Shown: positions 39,758 through 48,392 of the stretch, piece by piece | How positions within the stretch are numbered: position 1 is the first letter of the stretch | Layout of the letters: the number at the start of each line of letters is the position of its first letter | Assembly: GCF_900106745.1 (NCBI RefSeq) | Contig: NZ_FNNV01000001.1 | Coordinates: 744,001 to 808,000, forward strand | Length of the DNA stretch: 64,000 nucleotides | Source of the DNA: Paenibacillus sp. CF384 | GTDB taxonomy: Bacteria; Bacillota; Bacilli; Paenibacillales; Paenibacillaceae | Reading direction: 5' to 3' | The notes under the pieces: model-generated | Told to the model about the DNA's origin: nothing | Database searches by the model: none | The model's input: only the letters and a program-made list of their open reading frames with translations | Position numbers and translations under genes: made by a program

Positions 39758-40202
39758 CTACGAACGCTGCAGCTTCTTCGCAAACCGATAGCCCGTAATC
39801 ATGTAGCCCCGCTTCTTATAGAACTCATGGGCTTCCAGCCGTTCTTCCTTTATCCCGCTATTCAAGTAGATAAAATGCCCGCCTTGCTCCTGCACCCACT
39901 GCTCCGCGTGCGCAAGCAACGCCCGGCCGACGCCGCGACCTTGAAACTCCTTCTTCGTGACGAGCGAAGATACTTGCGTTTTAATGTCATTGCTGACGTA
40001 GCTGAACTGCATCCTCAGACCGACCATGCCGACTACAGCACCTTCAAGTTCCGCCACGAATGTAAAATAATTCGGACTCCCCTCAATATGCGCCATTCGC
40101 AGCCTAATATCCTCAAGCGTCGAACGGCGATCCCAGATCAGCCATCAGCGCGGTGAGCGGTTCCAAATCCGACTCCGACTCATATGGACGAACAAGCACC
40201 AT
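39758..40202 (-). pseudogene. GNAT acetyltransferase gene with a frameshift
   Basis: N-terminal part in one frame: MVLVRPYESESDLEPLTALM then ADLGSP (ATG 40200-40202, CGGGGAGGTTGTCAGA upstream). The second part in another frame: ...STLEDIRLRMAHIEGSPNYF, VVGMVGLRMQFSYVSND and SLVTKKEFQGRGVGRALLAH (acetyl-CoA loop QGRGVG). Removing one T of the TT at 40123-40124 rejoins them into a normal GNAT of about 147 residues. True pseudogene or base-call error cannot be told here. Confidence 0.75.
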
Positions 40203-40218
40203 TCTGACAACCTCCCCG

Positions 40219-40725
40219 TTAGATGGTATAGACCATCAGTTCTTCATCGTAGTAGATTCCTCTATACTTAAGCGCTCTGCGCTCCAAGCCGTATACCTCG
40301 AACCCCAGCGACAGATATAAGCCTCTCGCCCGTTCGTTACCCGTAACGACCATGAGATTGATTTGCTCCAGCCCGTCCAGCTCGCGACCCCGGTTCAGCA
40401 GCTCCTGCAGCAGCAGTCGTCCGACACCTTGCTGGCGTGCGATCGGCGATACATACATCCCCCATACGAAGCCTTTATGCTTCACTTTGACGGACTCTTC
40501 CCTCCGAAACCCGACCATGCCGACAAGTTCGCCCGATTCCGTGAACGCTCCCAAAACATACTGATCCTCGCTCGCTTGAATTCGCGCTTTAACCGATTCA
40601 ATCGGTGTGTCAACCGATGCCTCATACGTCGCACCGAACGCTTCCGGACTGTCAAGCAGCGCTTCCAGCCGTAATCGCCAGTACGCCTCTACATCGTCAG
40701 GTGTAATCGTTTTGACCACGATCAT
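40219..40725 (-). CDS. GNAT family N-acetyltransferase
   Basis: 168-residue acetyltransferase. Motifs: GFRREESVKVKHKGFVWGMY (beta 4), VSPIARQQGVGRLLLQELLN (acetyl-CoA loop Q-Q-G-V-G), and INLMVVTGNERARGLYLSLG. ATG 40723-40725 is preferred because GGAGGGAGAGGGCAAGTT precedes it; the frame is open to 40755. The next gene downstream starts 17 bases after its stop. Substrate unknown; the N-terminus (VKTITPDDVEAYWRLRLEAL) is typical of YkkB/YncA-like acetyltransferases. Confidence 0.9.
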   Translation of the reverse strand: MIVVKTITPDDVEAYWRLRLEALLDSPEAFGATYEASVDTPIESVKARIQASEDQYVLGAFTESGELVGMVGFRREESVKVKHKGFVWGMYVSPIARQQGVGRLLLQELLNRGRELDGLEQINLMVVTGNERARGLYLSLGFEVYGLERRALKYRGIYYDEELMVYTI

Positions 40726-40792
40726 AACTTGCCCTCTCCCTCCTAGTGCTGCCATAGATCATGTAATAGCCCTGGCTGTTCCGTAATCCGAA

Positions 40793-41539
40793 TCATCCCT
40801 CAAACGTCCTTCCCAATCGTGCGATTCCGGCGGCTATGCTGCTTGATAAGCGAAATTCCTTCCGACATGCTGCCAGAAAGTCGCGAAACCGGTACCCGCC
40901 GGCCCGAAAAACACTTCGATGCTGATGCCAAACCACGACGAGCGTACCTTCAAGCAGCACACGATGGGCTAGCCTGTAGGAGCGATTCACAACTGACCAT
41001 CTGCCCTCACCAAGCTTGCAGAGCGTCTCCGATTGAAACTCGACATGCTTCTCCTCATCTTGCAAAATCTGATCACACAAGTCCTGCAGCGTCTTCGACT
41101 TCGTGCTCCGCTCGAGAGCGACATAATAAACCTTAGCGATAATTTCTGCTGTGATCAGCACCATGACAGACAACTCCAAGCCAGCGAATTGGCGCAGTTT
41201 GCGAAATACATGATCCACCCAGTGGCCGCGAATGGTCGGCAATTGCTGACCTCTCATAAACCTAGCCAGGTCTCTGGCATGACGCTGCTCCTCACGGATG
41301 AAAGCGGCGACCGCCTCGTAATAATCGTGATTCCCGGTTCGCTCGGCATAACGCTTCGCCTGCTGAATAAGATGTTTGCCTTCGGAGCTCTCGCCGAGCT
41401 GAAACTGCTGAACGGATTTCTGTATGCACCTTCGCTCAGCCTCCGTCAGCCGATACGAATCCTCCCAATCAATCGCCCTCAAGTTCTGCTGGTTATGTAG
41501 AAAATAATGCTTCCAGACCGCAAAATCTATCCTCATCAT
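40793..41539 (-). CDS. Ferritin-like (di-iron) domain protein
   Basis: 248-residue mostly helical protein with two E-x-x-H pairs placed as in ferritin-like di-iron carboxylate proteins: EEQRHARDL (about residues 83-91) and DEEKHVEFQSE (about 158-168), plus an upstream Glu in YYEAVAAFIRE and another in TAEIIAKVYY. Likely a soluble oxygen- or iron-dependent oxidoreductase; substrate unknown. ATG 41537-41539 overlaps the GrpB stop by 4 bases (ATGA), giving a typical MMRIDFAVWKHYFL start. Confidence 0.82.
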   Translation of the reverse strand: MMRIDFAVWKHYFLHNQQNLRAIDWEDSYRLTEAERRCIQKSVQQFQLGESSEGKHLIQQAKRYAERTGNHDYYEAVAAFIREEQRHARDLARFMRGQQLPTIRGHWVDHVFRKLRQFAGLELSVMVLITAEIIAKVYYVALERSTKSKTLQDLCDQILQDEEKHVEFQSETLCKLGEGRWSVVNRSYRLAHRVLLEGTLVVVWHQHRSVFRAGGYRFRDFLAACRKEFRLSSSIAAGIARLGRTFEG

Positions 41540-42081
41540 AGATCCGATGCTCCCGGCTTCCAGCCCATGCGTTGACTCCAATCGCTGGCCCTGCGCATGA
41601 TGGCCCAGATATAAGGATCTTTCTCATCGACGTAGCGCTGCCGATCTTGAGCGAACTGCGCCATTAGGTTCATTTTCACATTCGCATAGCCGTCTGCTTC
41701 ATCTTGATGGGCTCTCAGGTAATCGCGGAAAAGCAGGGCGAATTGTTCACCGAAGCTGCCCGCTTCTCGAACATGGATATGCGTGCGCCGCATGCCTGCT
41801 CCTTCTCTGAAATAGCGTTTGGTGAGTTCCGGATTATCCGCTCTGAACGTGTAACCCAGCTGTTCAAATCCATTGCGATACAAGTCCACCGGCTCAAGGG
41901 AGCGGACCGAAACTTGAATATCGATTACAGGCTTGGCAGCCAGTCCGCGCACCGACGTTGAACCGATATGGTCAATTCGCAGCGCTGTTTCACCAAGTGC
42001 CTCGCGCAGTCGCAGTCCAATCTCCTGAAACTCGTTCACCCACGCGGCATCATAAGGAACAACGATGATCGGATCACTCAC
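41536..42081 (-). CDS. GrpB family protein (nucleotidyltransferase-like)
   Basis: 181-residue UPF0157/GrpB domain protein. Hallmarks: VVPYDAAWVNEFQEIGLRLR, HIGSTSVRGLAAKPVIDIQV (the GST-x-x-x-x-A-KPVID pattern) and a C-terminal YVDEKDPYIWAIM. GTG start at 42079-42081 with GGGAGGCAATCAGCA upstream; it overlaps the stop of the formylglycine-generating enzyme gene by 4 bases (GTGA). Function unknown; predicted nucleotidyltransferase fold. Confidence 0.9.
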   Translation of the reverse strand: MSDPIIVVPYDAAWVNEFQEIGLRLREALGETALRIDHIGSTSVRGLAAKPVIDIQVSVRSLEPVDLYRNGFEQLGYTFRADNPELTKRYFREGAGMRRTHIHVREAGSFGEQFALLFRDYLRAHQDEADGYANVKMNLMAQFAQDRQRYVDEKDPYIWAIMRRASDWSQRMGWKPGASDL

Positions 42082-43109
42082 TGCTGATTGCCTCCCTCGC
42101 CGGCAACAACGATGCGAAACCCGCAATTGCCGGTTGAGCTATCCGGCGTATTGGAATTTCGCGCAGCTACCCGGTATCGGTTGCAGTACGATTTGTGGCA
42201 CAAATAGGAGCCCCCGCGCATCGACCGCGCATGCGTCGGTTTCGTATAATGAGGACTGACCGCCGATGTCACCCGGTGATACGTCGGCGTGAACCAGTCG
42301 CTGCACCACTCCCATACGTTGCCGGACATGTTATAAAGCCCGTACCCGTTCGGCTTATACGCATGGACAGGCGCGGTTCCATGATAGCCATCGCTTGCAT
42401 TATTTTTGACCGGAAACTTCCCCTGCCAAATGTTGCAGAGATGCTCGATATCCGGCTTCAGCAAATCCCCCCACGGGTATCGCCTTTGGACCAGACCGCC
42501 TCTTGCCGCATACTCCCATTCCGCCTCGGTCGGCAGTCGCCCGCCGCGCCACGAGCAATACGCTGTCGCATCGTTCCAAGACACATGCACGACCGGATGA
42601 TCCGCACGATCCAGGATGTTGGAATCCGCTCCTTCCGGCTGTGCCCAATACGCGCCATTAACCGCCAGCCACCATGGCGTGCCTTGCGGTGAACCAGCCG
42701 CTGCTTCTCGCGCAGCGTCAGTGGCCAGTAAATGAAACACATAAGACCAACCGAACTTCTCGGCTTCCGTCACATAACCGGTAGCGGTCACAAACTGAGC
42801 AAACTGCTCATTCGTAACCGCATAACGAGAGATGTAGAATGCATCCAGCCTCACGTTTCGAATTGGGCCTTCACCATCCTGCGCAAACCCTTCCGCATCA
42901 TCCGTTCCCATCAGAAATTCCCCTGCGGGGATGAGCACCATATTCTCGTCTGCCTGCGATGACGACGCAAGCTCCGAATCAACCTCCGGTAATCGTTGCT
43001 GTTGATCCGCGCTTACGCTGCGCTCGTATGACACAGTCGATTCCGGCGCCACTATAGAAGCATCACCTCTGCTTGCACAGCAGCAGGATTTAAGTTGTTC
43101 AGCCATCAT
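42078..43109 (-). CDS. Formylglycine-generating enzyme (FGE/SUMF1 family)
   Basis: 343-residue oxygen-dependent enzyme that converts the Cys of C-x-P-x-R in sulfatases to formylglycine. Family blocks: IPAGEFLMGTDDAEGF, AVTNEQFAQFVTATGY, HPVVHVSWNDATAYCSWRGG and WEYAARGG, NVWEWCSDWF, and RGGSYLCHKSYCNRYRVAAR with the copper-binding Cys pair (about residues 304 and 309). The presence of both Cys marks a genuine FGE rather than an EgtB/PvdO relative. Start at ATG 43107-43109 because CAAGGAGATGAC precedes it. Divergent from the sulfatase gene (126 bases), its likely substrate. Confidence 0.95.
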   Translation of the reverse strand: MMAEQLKSCCCASRGDASIVAPESTVSYERSVSADQQQRLPEVDSELASSSQADENMVLIPAGEFLMGTDDAEGFAQDGEGPIRNVRLDAFYISRYAVTNEQFAQFVTATGYVTEAEKFGWSYVFHLLATDAAREAAAGSPQGTPWWLAVNGAYWAQPEGADSNILDRADHPVVHVSWNDATAYCSWRGGRLPTEAEWEYAARGGLVQRRYPWGDLLKPDIEHLCNIWQGKFPVKNNASDGYHGTAPVHAYKPNGYGLYNMSGNVWEWCSDWFTPTYHRVTSAVSPHYTKPTHARSMRGGSYLCHKSYCNRYRVAARNSNTPDSSTGNCGFRIVVAGEGGNQQ

Positions 43110-43234
43110 GTCATCTCCTTGCATATCGTAATCGGTCTGCCCGTATCGGCACCGTTGTAGACGCTTCCAAGGGAATATTATACAATACCTTTGAGTCTAT
43201 CGAAACGTTTCTAAGAGGATAGGAGAGATGAAAT

Positions 43235-44641
43235 TTGACCACGAATACTCCGAAACGACCGAACATTCTGTTCATCATGTCAGATGACCATGCCTCCCAC
43301 GCCATCAGCGCCTATGGGAGCCAAATCAATGAAACGCCGAATATAGACCGCATCGCGGCAGGCGGCATGCGTTTGGATAATTGCTTCTGCACCAACTCGA
43401 TCTGCACGCCGAGCCGCGCAGCCATCCTAACCGGGCAATACAATCATATGAACGGCGTCAAGACGTTAGCTGACCCGCTCGATGGGCGCATGACGACCTT
43501 TCCGAAGCTGCTGCAGAAAGACGGCTACCAAACCGCGATTGTCGGCAAATGGCATCTCGGCCACGGCGGCAACTATGATCCGACCGGATTCGATTATTGG
43601 AGCGTCCTTCCCGACCAAGGCGATTATCATAATCCCGTCATGATTGAGATGGGCGTTTCCCAGCAATTTGATGGCTATGTAACGGATATTATTACCGATA
43701 AATCTTTGCACTGGCTGAAGAACCGGGATAAAGAACGGCCGTTCATGCTCATGTGTCATCACAAAGCACCGCATCGCAGCTGGGAGCCCAATCAGAAGCA
43801 TATGCATTTATACGAAGATATCGATATTCCGGAGCCGGAAACCTTTTACGACGATTATGCCACTCGCTCTCAGGCGGCCGTGAATGCTAAGATGCGCATC
43901 GAAGATTTGACTGACTTTGATACCAAAGGCGCACCGCCTGCGGGATTAACACCGGAGCAAGAGAAGAAGTGGAAATATCAGCGGTACATTAAGGATTACT
44001 TGCGCTGCATTGCCTCCGTCGACGACAACGTGGGCCGATTGCTCGATTATTTGGACGAAGAAGACGAAACCAACGATACGATTATTATCTACACATCCGA
44101 CCAAGGTTTCTTCTTAGGCGACCATGGCTGGTTCGATAAACGATTTATGTATGAGGAATCCCTGCGCATGCCATTCCTGATCCGTTATCCTCGGGCTATT
44201 CAAGCCGGCACCGTGAACGATACCATGATTCTGAATGTTGATTTCGCGCCTACCTTCTTGGACTACGCTGCCCTCCCGATCCCGGAGACGATGCAAGGCC
44301 GAAGCTTCAGGTCCGTACTGGACTCCGAAACGCCAGAGGACTGGAGAACCTCGATGTACTACCGTTACTGGATGCATCTTGACGGCGCCCATGAGGTGTA
44401 CGCCCATTACGGGATGAGGACGCAGCGCTATAAGCTCATCTATTACTACGCCGAGGCGCTCGGCACAACAGGCTCCCGCGACGAATCCATGCCGCCGGAA
44501 TGGGAATTGTTCGATCTGGCCGAAGACCCGTACGAGCTGCGCAACGTCTACTATTCGCCGGACTATGAGCAGATTGTTAAATCGCTCACGCTTGAGATGG
44601 AACAGCTCATGCGCGATGTCGGAGATGAAGCGCTGCACTGA
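43235..44641 (+). CDS. Cys-type sulfatase (arylsulfatase family)
   Basis: 468-residue sulfatase that hydrolyses sulfate esters after Cys 57 is converted to formylglycine. Motifs: FIMSDDHASHAISAYGS (metal-binding Asp pair), NSICTPSRAAILTGQYNHMN (C-T-P-S-R signature, Cys 57), GKWHLGHGG and TSDQGFFLGDHGWFDKRFMY. TTG start (43235-43237) with AGGAGAGATGAAA upstream. No signal peptide, so cytoplasmic, matching a cytoplasmic FGE. Divergently paired with it; strong terminator downstream. Confidence 0.95.
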   Translation: MTTNTPKRPNILFIMSDDHASHAISAYGSQINETPNIDRIAAGGMRLDNCFCTNSICTPSRAAILTGQYNHMNGVKTLADPLDGRMTTFPKLLQKDGYQTAIVGKWHLGHGGNYDPTGFDYWSVLPDQGDYHNPVMIEMGVSQQFDGYVTDIITDKSLHWLKNRDKERPFMLMCHHKAPHRSWEPNQKHMHLYEDIDIPEPETFYDDYATRSQAAVNAKMRIEDLTDFDTKGAPPAGLTPEQEKKWKYQRYIKDYLRCIASVDDNVGRLLDYLDEEDETNDTIIIYTSDQGFFLGDHGWFDKRFMYEESLRMPFLIRYPRAIQAGTVNDTMILNVDFAPTFLDYAALPIPETMQGRSFRSVLDSETPEDWRTSMYYRYWMHLDGAHEVYAHYGMRTQRYKLIYYYAEALGTTGSRDESMPPEWELFDLAEDPYELRNVYYSPDYEQIVKSLTLEMEQLMRDVGDEALH

Positions 44642-44661
44642 CGCAAGACAGACTCTGCCAG

Positions 44662-44694
44662 AAAGCACAGCTCCGCAAGTCGGAGCTGTGCTTT
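44662..44694 (+). terminator. Strong rho-independent terminator after the sulfatase
   Basis: Perfect 14-base arms AAAGCACAGCTCCG (44662-44675) and CGGAGCTGTGCTTT (44681-44694), loop CAAGT, followed by TTTTTGT. Confidence 0.95.
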
Positions 44695-44725
44695 TTTTGT
44701 ACTGGAACGTTCTGGGATATTGCAG

Positions 44726-44731
44726 TATAAT
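44726..44731 (+). promoter_or_regulatory. Putative promoter -10 for the VOC gene
   Basis: TATAAT at 44726-44731. A weak -35 TGGAAC lies 17 bases upstream (44703-44708). About 75 bases before the start codon of the VOC gene. A confident -35 is absent. Confidence 0.4.
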
Positions 44732-44807
44732 CTAGATGCGTATTATGAAACTAAGTTTCACAGAATAAAACTTCAAAAACCAATGCCAGTAACAAGGAGG
44801 ATCTAAC

Positions 44808-45182
44808 ATGTCCTACCAATACGACGGCATCGACCATGTTCAGCTTGCAGCTCCTGAGGGCTGCGAATCAGCGGCTCGCAGCTTCTACACCGATGTGCTT
44901 GGCTGGACCGAGCTGCCCAAGCCTGAGCCGCTGCGTCAGCGCGGCGGCGTATGGTTTCAATCCGGCATCCACCAAGTCCATATCGGAGTACAGCGGGATT
45001 TTGTTCCTGCAACCAAAGCGCATCCGGCTTTTCACGTTCGCGGCATTCAAGCCTTGCGCGAGCATTTGCAGCACAATCAGATTCAAGTCATCGACGATGA
45101 AGCACGGGCCGACGAAGGTGTCTCGCGTTTCTACGTGGCGGATCCTTTCGGCAATCGGCTGGAGTTTCTGGAATGGCAGTAA
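44808..45182 (+). CDS. VOC family protein (glyoxalase-like)
   Basis: 124-residue VOC domain protein. Two half-domains: YDGIDHVQLAAPEGCESAAR (His near residue 8) and HPAFHVRGIQALREHLQHNQ, then SRFYVADPFGNRLEFLEW with the metal-ligand Glu (D-P-F-G-N-R-L-E). Enough ligands for a metal-dependent enzyme; substrate unknown. CAAGGAGGATCTAAC precedes the ATG. Convergent with fosB. Confidence 0.9.
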   Translation: MSYQYDGIDHVQLAAPEGCESAARSFYTDVLGWTELPKPEPLRQRGGVWFQSGIHQVHIGVQRDFVPATKAHPAFHVRGIQALREHLQHNQIQVIDDEARADEGVSRFYVADPFGNRLEFLEWQ

Positions 45183-45207
45183 CTGCCGGCTAACGTACTT
45201 AAAGAAC

Positions 45208-45630
45208 TTATGTATAGAACGTCATATGCGGCTTCGTGCTTCGGTAATGCGCCAATCGCTCCTCCAGCGTTCCCGTATGAAGCTCGAATTTATGTCCGTC
45301 CGGGTCGGTGAAATAGATGGATTGACGATCCTCTATTTCCCTCGACCGGCCCGGCAATATATTCACCCAAAGCGCTTCCAGCTTCCCAAGCCAAGCGTCG
45401 AAGTCTGCTTCCGCAATCGTAAAGGCCATATGCGTGTAAGACTCATGAATTTCGTTTCGCGGGATGTCCCGCTCCTCGTTCAAGGCAATCCACAACCCGA
45501 ATAAGTCAAAATAAGCAAGAGAGCGCCCGACCACGAGCAGCTTGGCATCAAACACCTGCTCATAGAAGGAAATGGATCGCTCTAAACTGCTTACAGAGAA
45601 ACATAGATGATTCAACCGCTCTAGCTGCAT
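45208..45630 (-). CDS. fosB: FosB metallothiol transferase (fosfomycin resistance)
   Basis: 140-residue FosB that inactivates fosfomycin by adding bacillithiol (or another thiol) to its epoxide, using a divalent metal. Metal ligands His 8, His 67 (SYTHMAF) and Glu 116 (KFELHTG) match FosB positions 7, 66 and 115. The block [20 protein letters not shown] and [20 protein letters not shown] follow the family closely. ATG 45628-45630 chosen with GGGGGAGATAGCT upstream. This would give intrinsic fosfomycin tolerance. Confidence 0.93.
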   Translation of the reverse strand: MQLERLNHLCFSVSSLERSISFYEQVFDAKLLVVGRSLAYFDLFGLWIALNEERDIPRNEIHESYTHMAFTIAEADFDAWLGKLEALWVNILPGRSREIEDRQSIYFTDPDGHKFELHTGTLEERLAHYRSTKPHMTFYT

Positions 45631-45654
45631 AGCTATCTCCCCCAAGCATAAGAG

Positions 45655-46242
45655 CTACTGTTGTAAACACGCCTTTAATTTAGCGACGAGTACTTCCTCT
45701 TTCAACAAACAATCCGCATACGGCATAATCGCAAAATACGGGAACACCTCTTCGTCCCCTAGTGTGCAAGCATCATACAAAATGCTAATCTCGAACGTTT
45801 TGCGCAATTCGCCGCCGGTTGCTTGAACGGCAGCCATTAATGCATCATACAGCTTGCGATTGTCGAAACCCTGATCAAGCGCAAACCTCCCCGCCCAACT
45901 GTTCCACCAAGCAAGGAAGGATTGATAGATGTCGAAGTATTGTCGATAACAGTCTTCCTCCTGGACGAACAGCCGCTCGTATACCAGCTCCTGATTCGAT
46001 TTGAACAAGTTCAAATCATAGAAGGGTTCCTCGGCTAGAAGCGGTGAAGCGACATCCGCCCAGACCTTCGCAAATTCCCTCTCAAATTCAGCTAAGAATG
46101 GGATTTCTCTCCCCGATAGATAAGGAAATTTATAACGTTCCTCGCCCTGCCCGCTTCGTTGGTTTACATACAGGTTTTGAATGTACACCAGGAAATTCAA
46201 GGTATAGGCCGTATCACTTCTCATATTTACCGACGGCGACAT
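45655..46242 (-). CDS. Hypothetical protein (195 aa)
   Basis: Not recognised. Soluble, acidic and aromatic-rich: YTLNFLVYIQNLYVNQRSGQ, FPYLSGREIPFLAEFEREFA, FNYF... then YFDIYQSFLAWWNSWAGRFA. No catalytic motif seen. GGTGGGAATGAG precedes the ATG. Lies between fosB and an SRPBCC gene on the same strand. Confidence 0.65.
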   Translation of the reverse strand: MSPSVNMRSDTAYTLNFLVYIQNLYVNQRSGQGEERYKFPYLSGREIPFLAEFEREFAKVWADVASPLLAEEPFYDLNLFKSNQELVYERLFVQEEDCYRQYFDIYQSFLAWWNSWAGRFALDQGFDNRKLYDALMAAVQATGGELRKTFEISILYDACTLGDEEVFPYFAIMPYADCLLKEEVLVAKLKACLQQ

Positions 46243-46278
46243 CTCATTCCCACCTTCACTTCGTTATGTACAAGCGAG

Positions 46279-46758
46279 CTAAGCTTGAAGCTTCGCCAGC
46301 AGCTCGGCAAAACGTTCAAACAATTCCTTCGCCCCTGCTTCCATGCCGGATTGAAGAACACCATCACGGGCGGCAAGCGATGGGAAGATCGATTGCTCCG
46401 TCAGCTTGGTTTGGCCATCAGGGAGCTCCTCGAAAGTTACTACGATAAGACCGGCTTGTCCCGGCATTCCTTCAAACTCGAATGTCTGCACAAGCCGCTC
46501 GGGCGCAACGCTCTCATGATAAACACCGCTAAACGCGTATTCATTCCCTTTGCTGTCATGCTGTACATATCGCCATACGCCGCCTTTTCGGACATCCATC
46601 TGGTCGACAGTCGTGGTTAAGTATCTTGGCCCCCACCATTCTGCAATCGTATTCGGGTCGGTATAGGTCTTGAAAACAAGCTCGCGCGGCGCGGCGAACG
46701 TAACGCTCATAAAGTACTCTTGTTTACCCGGTTCAGCAATCAATGTAGTTTGGATCAT
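46279..46758 (-). CDS. SRPBCC (AHSA1/START-like) domain protein
   Basis: 159-residue helix-grip protein: MSVTFAAPRELVFKTYTDPN, IAEWWGPRYLTTTVDQMDVR, GGVWRYVQHDSKGNEYAFSG and VTFEELPDGQTKLTEQSIFP. Ligand-binding fold of unknown specificity; often expressed with an ArsR regulator, which is not present here. AAAGGAGCTGTTCTCAAA precedes the ATG. Confidence 0.92.
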   Translation of the reverse strand: MIQTTLIAEPGKQEYFMSVTFAAPRELVFKTYTDPNTIAEWWGPRYLTTTVDQMDVRKGGVWRYVQHDSKGNEYAFSGVYHESVAPERLVQTFEFEGMPGQAGLIVVTFEELPDGQTKLTEQSIFPSLAARDGVLQSGMEAGAKELFERFAELLAKLQA

Positions 46759-46791
46759 TTTGAGAACAGCTCCTTTGTAGTTGGTCAGGTA

Positions 46792-47280
46792 TTACCTGTT
46801 ATTAGCATACCGTTCTAGTTGATGATCTTCAACCAATGCAATGGATCTCTTCGTGCTTGCGTATTCGATAATTTGCTTGCTCATGTTGGGATACAGCGTA
46901 ACGGATCCGAGCTCCTGAAGGCTGACCCAGCGTATCCCCACCTGCATCGGGTCCGGGATATCCGGCAATCTAGGCACAGATCCCTCTTGAATCGTACAGT
47001 CAAAAATAAGATTAAGACAAGGTGTCTCCGAATCATACTCCCCCGACTGTCGATGAGGAGCAAACTCGTATACGAACGCGATCGGACCGATATCGATCTC
47101 GACATCGGCTTCTTCGCGCAATTCACGAACAAGCGTTTCCGTAACAGATTCCCCCGGCTCGGCTCCTCCGCCCGGGAGGTTATAATGAAGTCGCCCCTTA
47201 TGCTCGCTGTATTCGATCAGCAGTACATGATTATTTTCAATAATAAGAGCGGTAGGTCTGACTCTAATAGGAAACGACAT
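46792..47280 (-). CDS. NUDIX hydrolase
   Basis: 162-residue Nudix protein. Box from LPGGGAEPGESVTETLVREL with REEADVEI (about residues 34-60); the R-E-L-R-E-E core is complete. Otherwise typical strand IIENNHVLLIEYSEHKG. Substrate unknown. GAAGGGTGGCGGCAAG precedes the ATG. Confidence 0.9.
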   Translation of the reverse strand: MSFPIRVRPTALIIENNHVLLIEYSEHKGRLHYNLPGGGAEPGESVTETLVRELREEADVEIDIGPIAFVYEFAPHRQSGEYDSETPCLNLIFDCTIQEGSVPRLPDIPDPMQVGIRWVSLQELGSVTLYPNMSKQIIEYASTKRSIALVEDHQLERYANNR

Positions 47281-47295
47281 CTTGCCGCCACCCTT

Positions 47296-47802
47296 CTATA
47301 TGGTTTTCCAGCCAATCGCCGATTCCAACAGCAGCTGTTCGCCGATTTGAATTTCTTTGCTCCCGAGTATTTCTCCACCAAGCCTGGTATAGAAATGTAG
47401 GGACGGGTTGTCTTTCAATACCCAGAGCATGAGCGAGGAGTAGGATCTAGCTTTCATCGTGTCCAGTGCAGCAGTAAACAATCGTCTGCCGTGGCCTTGC
47501 CCCTGCGCTTCTTTCAGCAAATAGATGGCGTACACTTCGGCTTCATAGCCCCAATCCGGCTCGCGGCTCTTCCCAGCATCGACAAAACCGATAATACGTC
47601 CATTCGCTTCTTCGGCTACGAGTGTAATTTGATCAGGATTCGGATTATTAAATGACCATATCCAGTTGCGCGTACGACCTTCCAATGTCAACCCGGCCAG
47701 ATAAGAATCGGACACCAAACCGGCATACGTTGTCCGCCAGCTATCCAAATGGACCTTGGCGATTCCTTCACTGTCATCAATTGAGGCTTCACGAATGTTC
47801 AT
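47296..47802 (-). CDS. GNAT family N-acetyltransferase
   Basis: 168-residue acetyltransferase of the YhbS/RimI-like type: MNIREASIDDSEGIAKVHLD, GFVDAGKSREPDWGYEAEVY, LLKEAQGQGHGRRLFTAALD (acetyl-CoA loop G-Q-G-H-G) and LWVLKDNPSLHFYTRLGGEI. ATG 47800-47802 chosen (GAGGTTGGTGGGTCGA upstream). The stop is 15 bases before the NUDIX start. Substrate unknown. Confidence 0.92.
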   Translation of the reverse strand: MNIREASIDDSEGIAKVHLDSWRTTYAGLVSDSYLAGLTLEGRTRNWIWSFNNPNPDQITLVAEEANGRIIGFVDAGKSREPDWGYEAEVYAIYLLKEAQGQGHGRRLFTAALDTMKARSYSSLMLWVLKDNPSLHFYTRLGGEILGSKEIQIGEQLLLESAIGWKTI

Positions 47803-47868
47803 TCGACCCACCAACCTCTTCGGAAATAAATAGACCATTACCAAGTTTGGTAACGGTAATTTGCACAG

Positions 47869-48369
47869 TTAGAAAATAATCGGATCCTGCATTCGAGCCC
47901 ACTGCATGATAGGCTTTTGTTCATCGTTTAGAGCGATTGTTCCAACCATGACCTCTTCGGACTGACGATGAGCGAAGTAATGCTGCAGCATGAAATGAAT
48001 GATTTGGGAGGTTCGGAGTTTCAACAGCTCCGCCTCTTCGACCCACAGCAGCTCGCCTTCCTCAGAAGGCACGCATTGCCTATCGCTTGTCCGTCCAAAA
48101 TAGACGAACTGCTGCCGAATCTCTCCATCCTTCACACGCAGCAACACATACCTGAGCTTCAAATCATGAATATTTTGCTCCGGAATTCCCGATTCCTCCT
48201 GAACCTCGCGGAAGCAAGCTGACTTCGGGTCATTAAGCTCACTTGGCTCCAGATGCCCGCCTAATCCGGAATAAAACTCATGCTGGTAGAGCCTGCTGCT
48301 TGTTTTCTTCATGATCAAGACATGATTGTCATAAAACAAGAACACCGTTGCCATTTGCCTTAGCTCCAT
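47869..48369 (-). CDS. NUDIX hydrolase
   Basis: 166-residue Nudix protein. Box: GLGGHLEPSELNDPKSACFR then EVQEESGIPEQNI, with a one-residue longer loop than the classic G-x5-E but R-E-V-Q-E-E intact. Starts MELRQMATVFLFYDNHVLIM. Substrate unknown. GAGGAAGTCCCC precedes the ATG. Confidence 0.9.
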   Translation of the reverse strand: MELRQMATVFLFYDNHVLIMKKTSSRLYQHEFYSGLGGHLEPSELNDPKSACFREVQEESGIPEQNIHDLKLRYVLLRVKDGEIRQQFVYFGRTSDRQCVPSEEGELLWVEEAELLKLRTSQIIHFMLQHYFAHRQSEEVMVGTIALNDEQKPIMQWARMQDPIIF

Positions 48370-48392
48370 GGGGACTTCCTCTCTCGATCATC

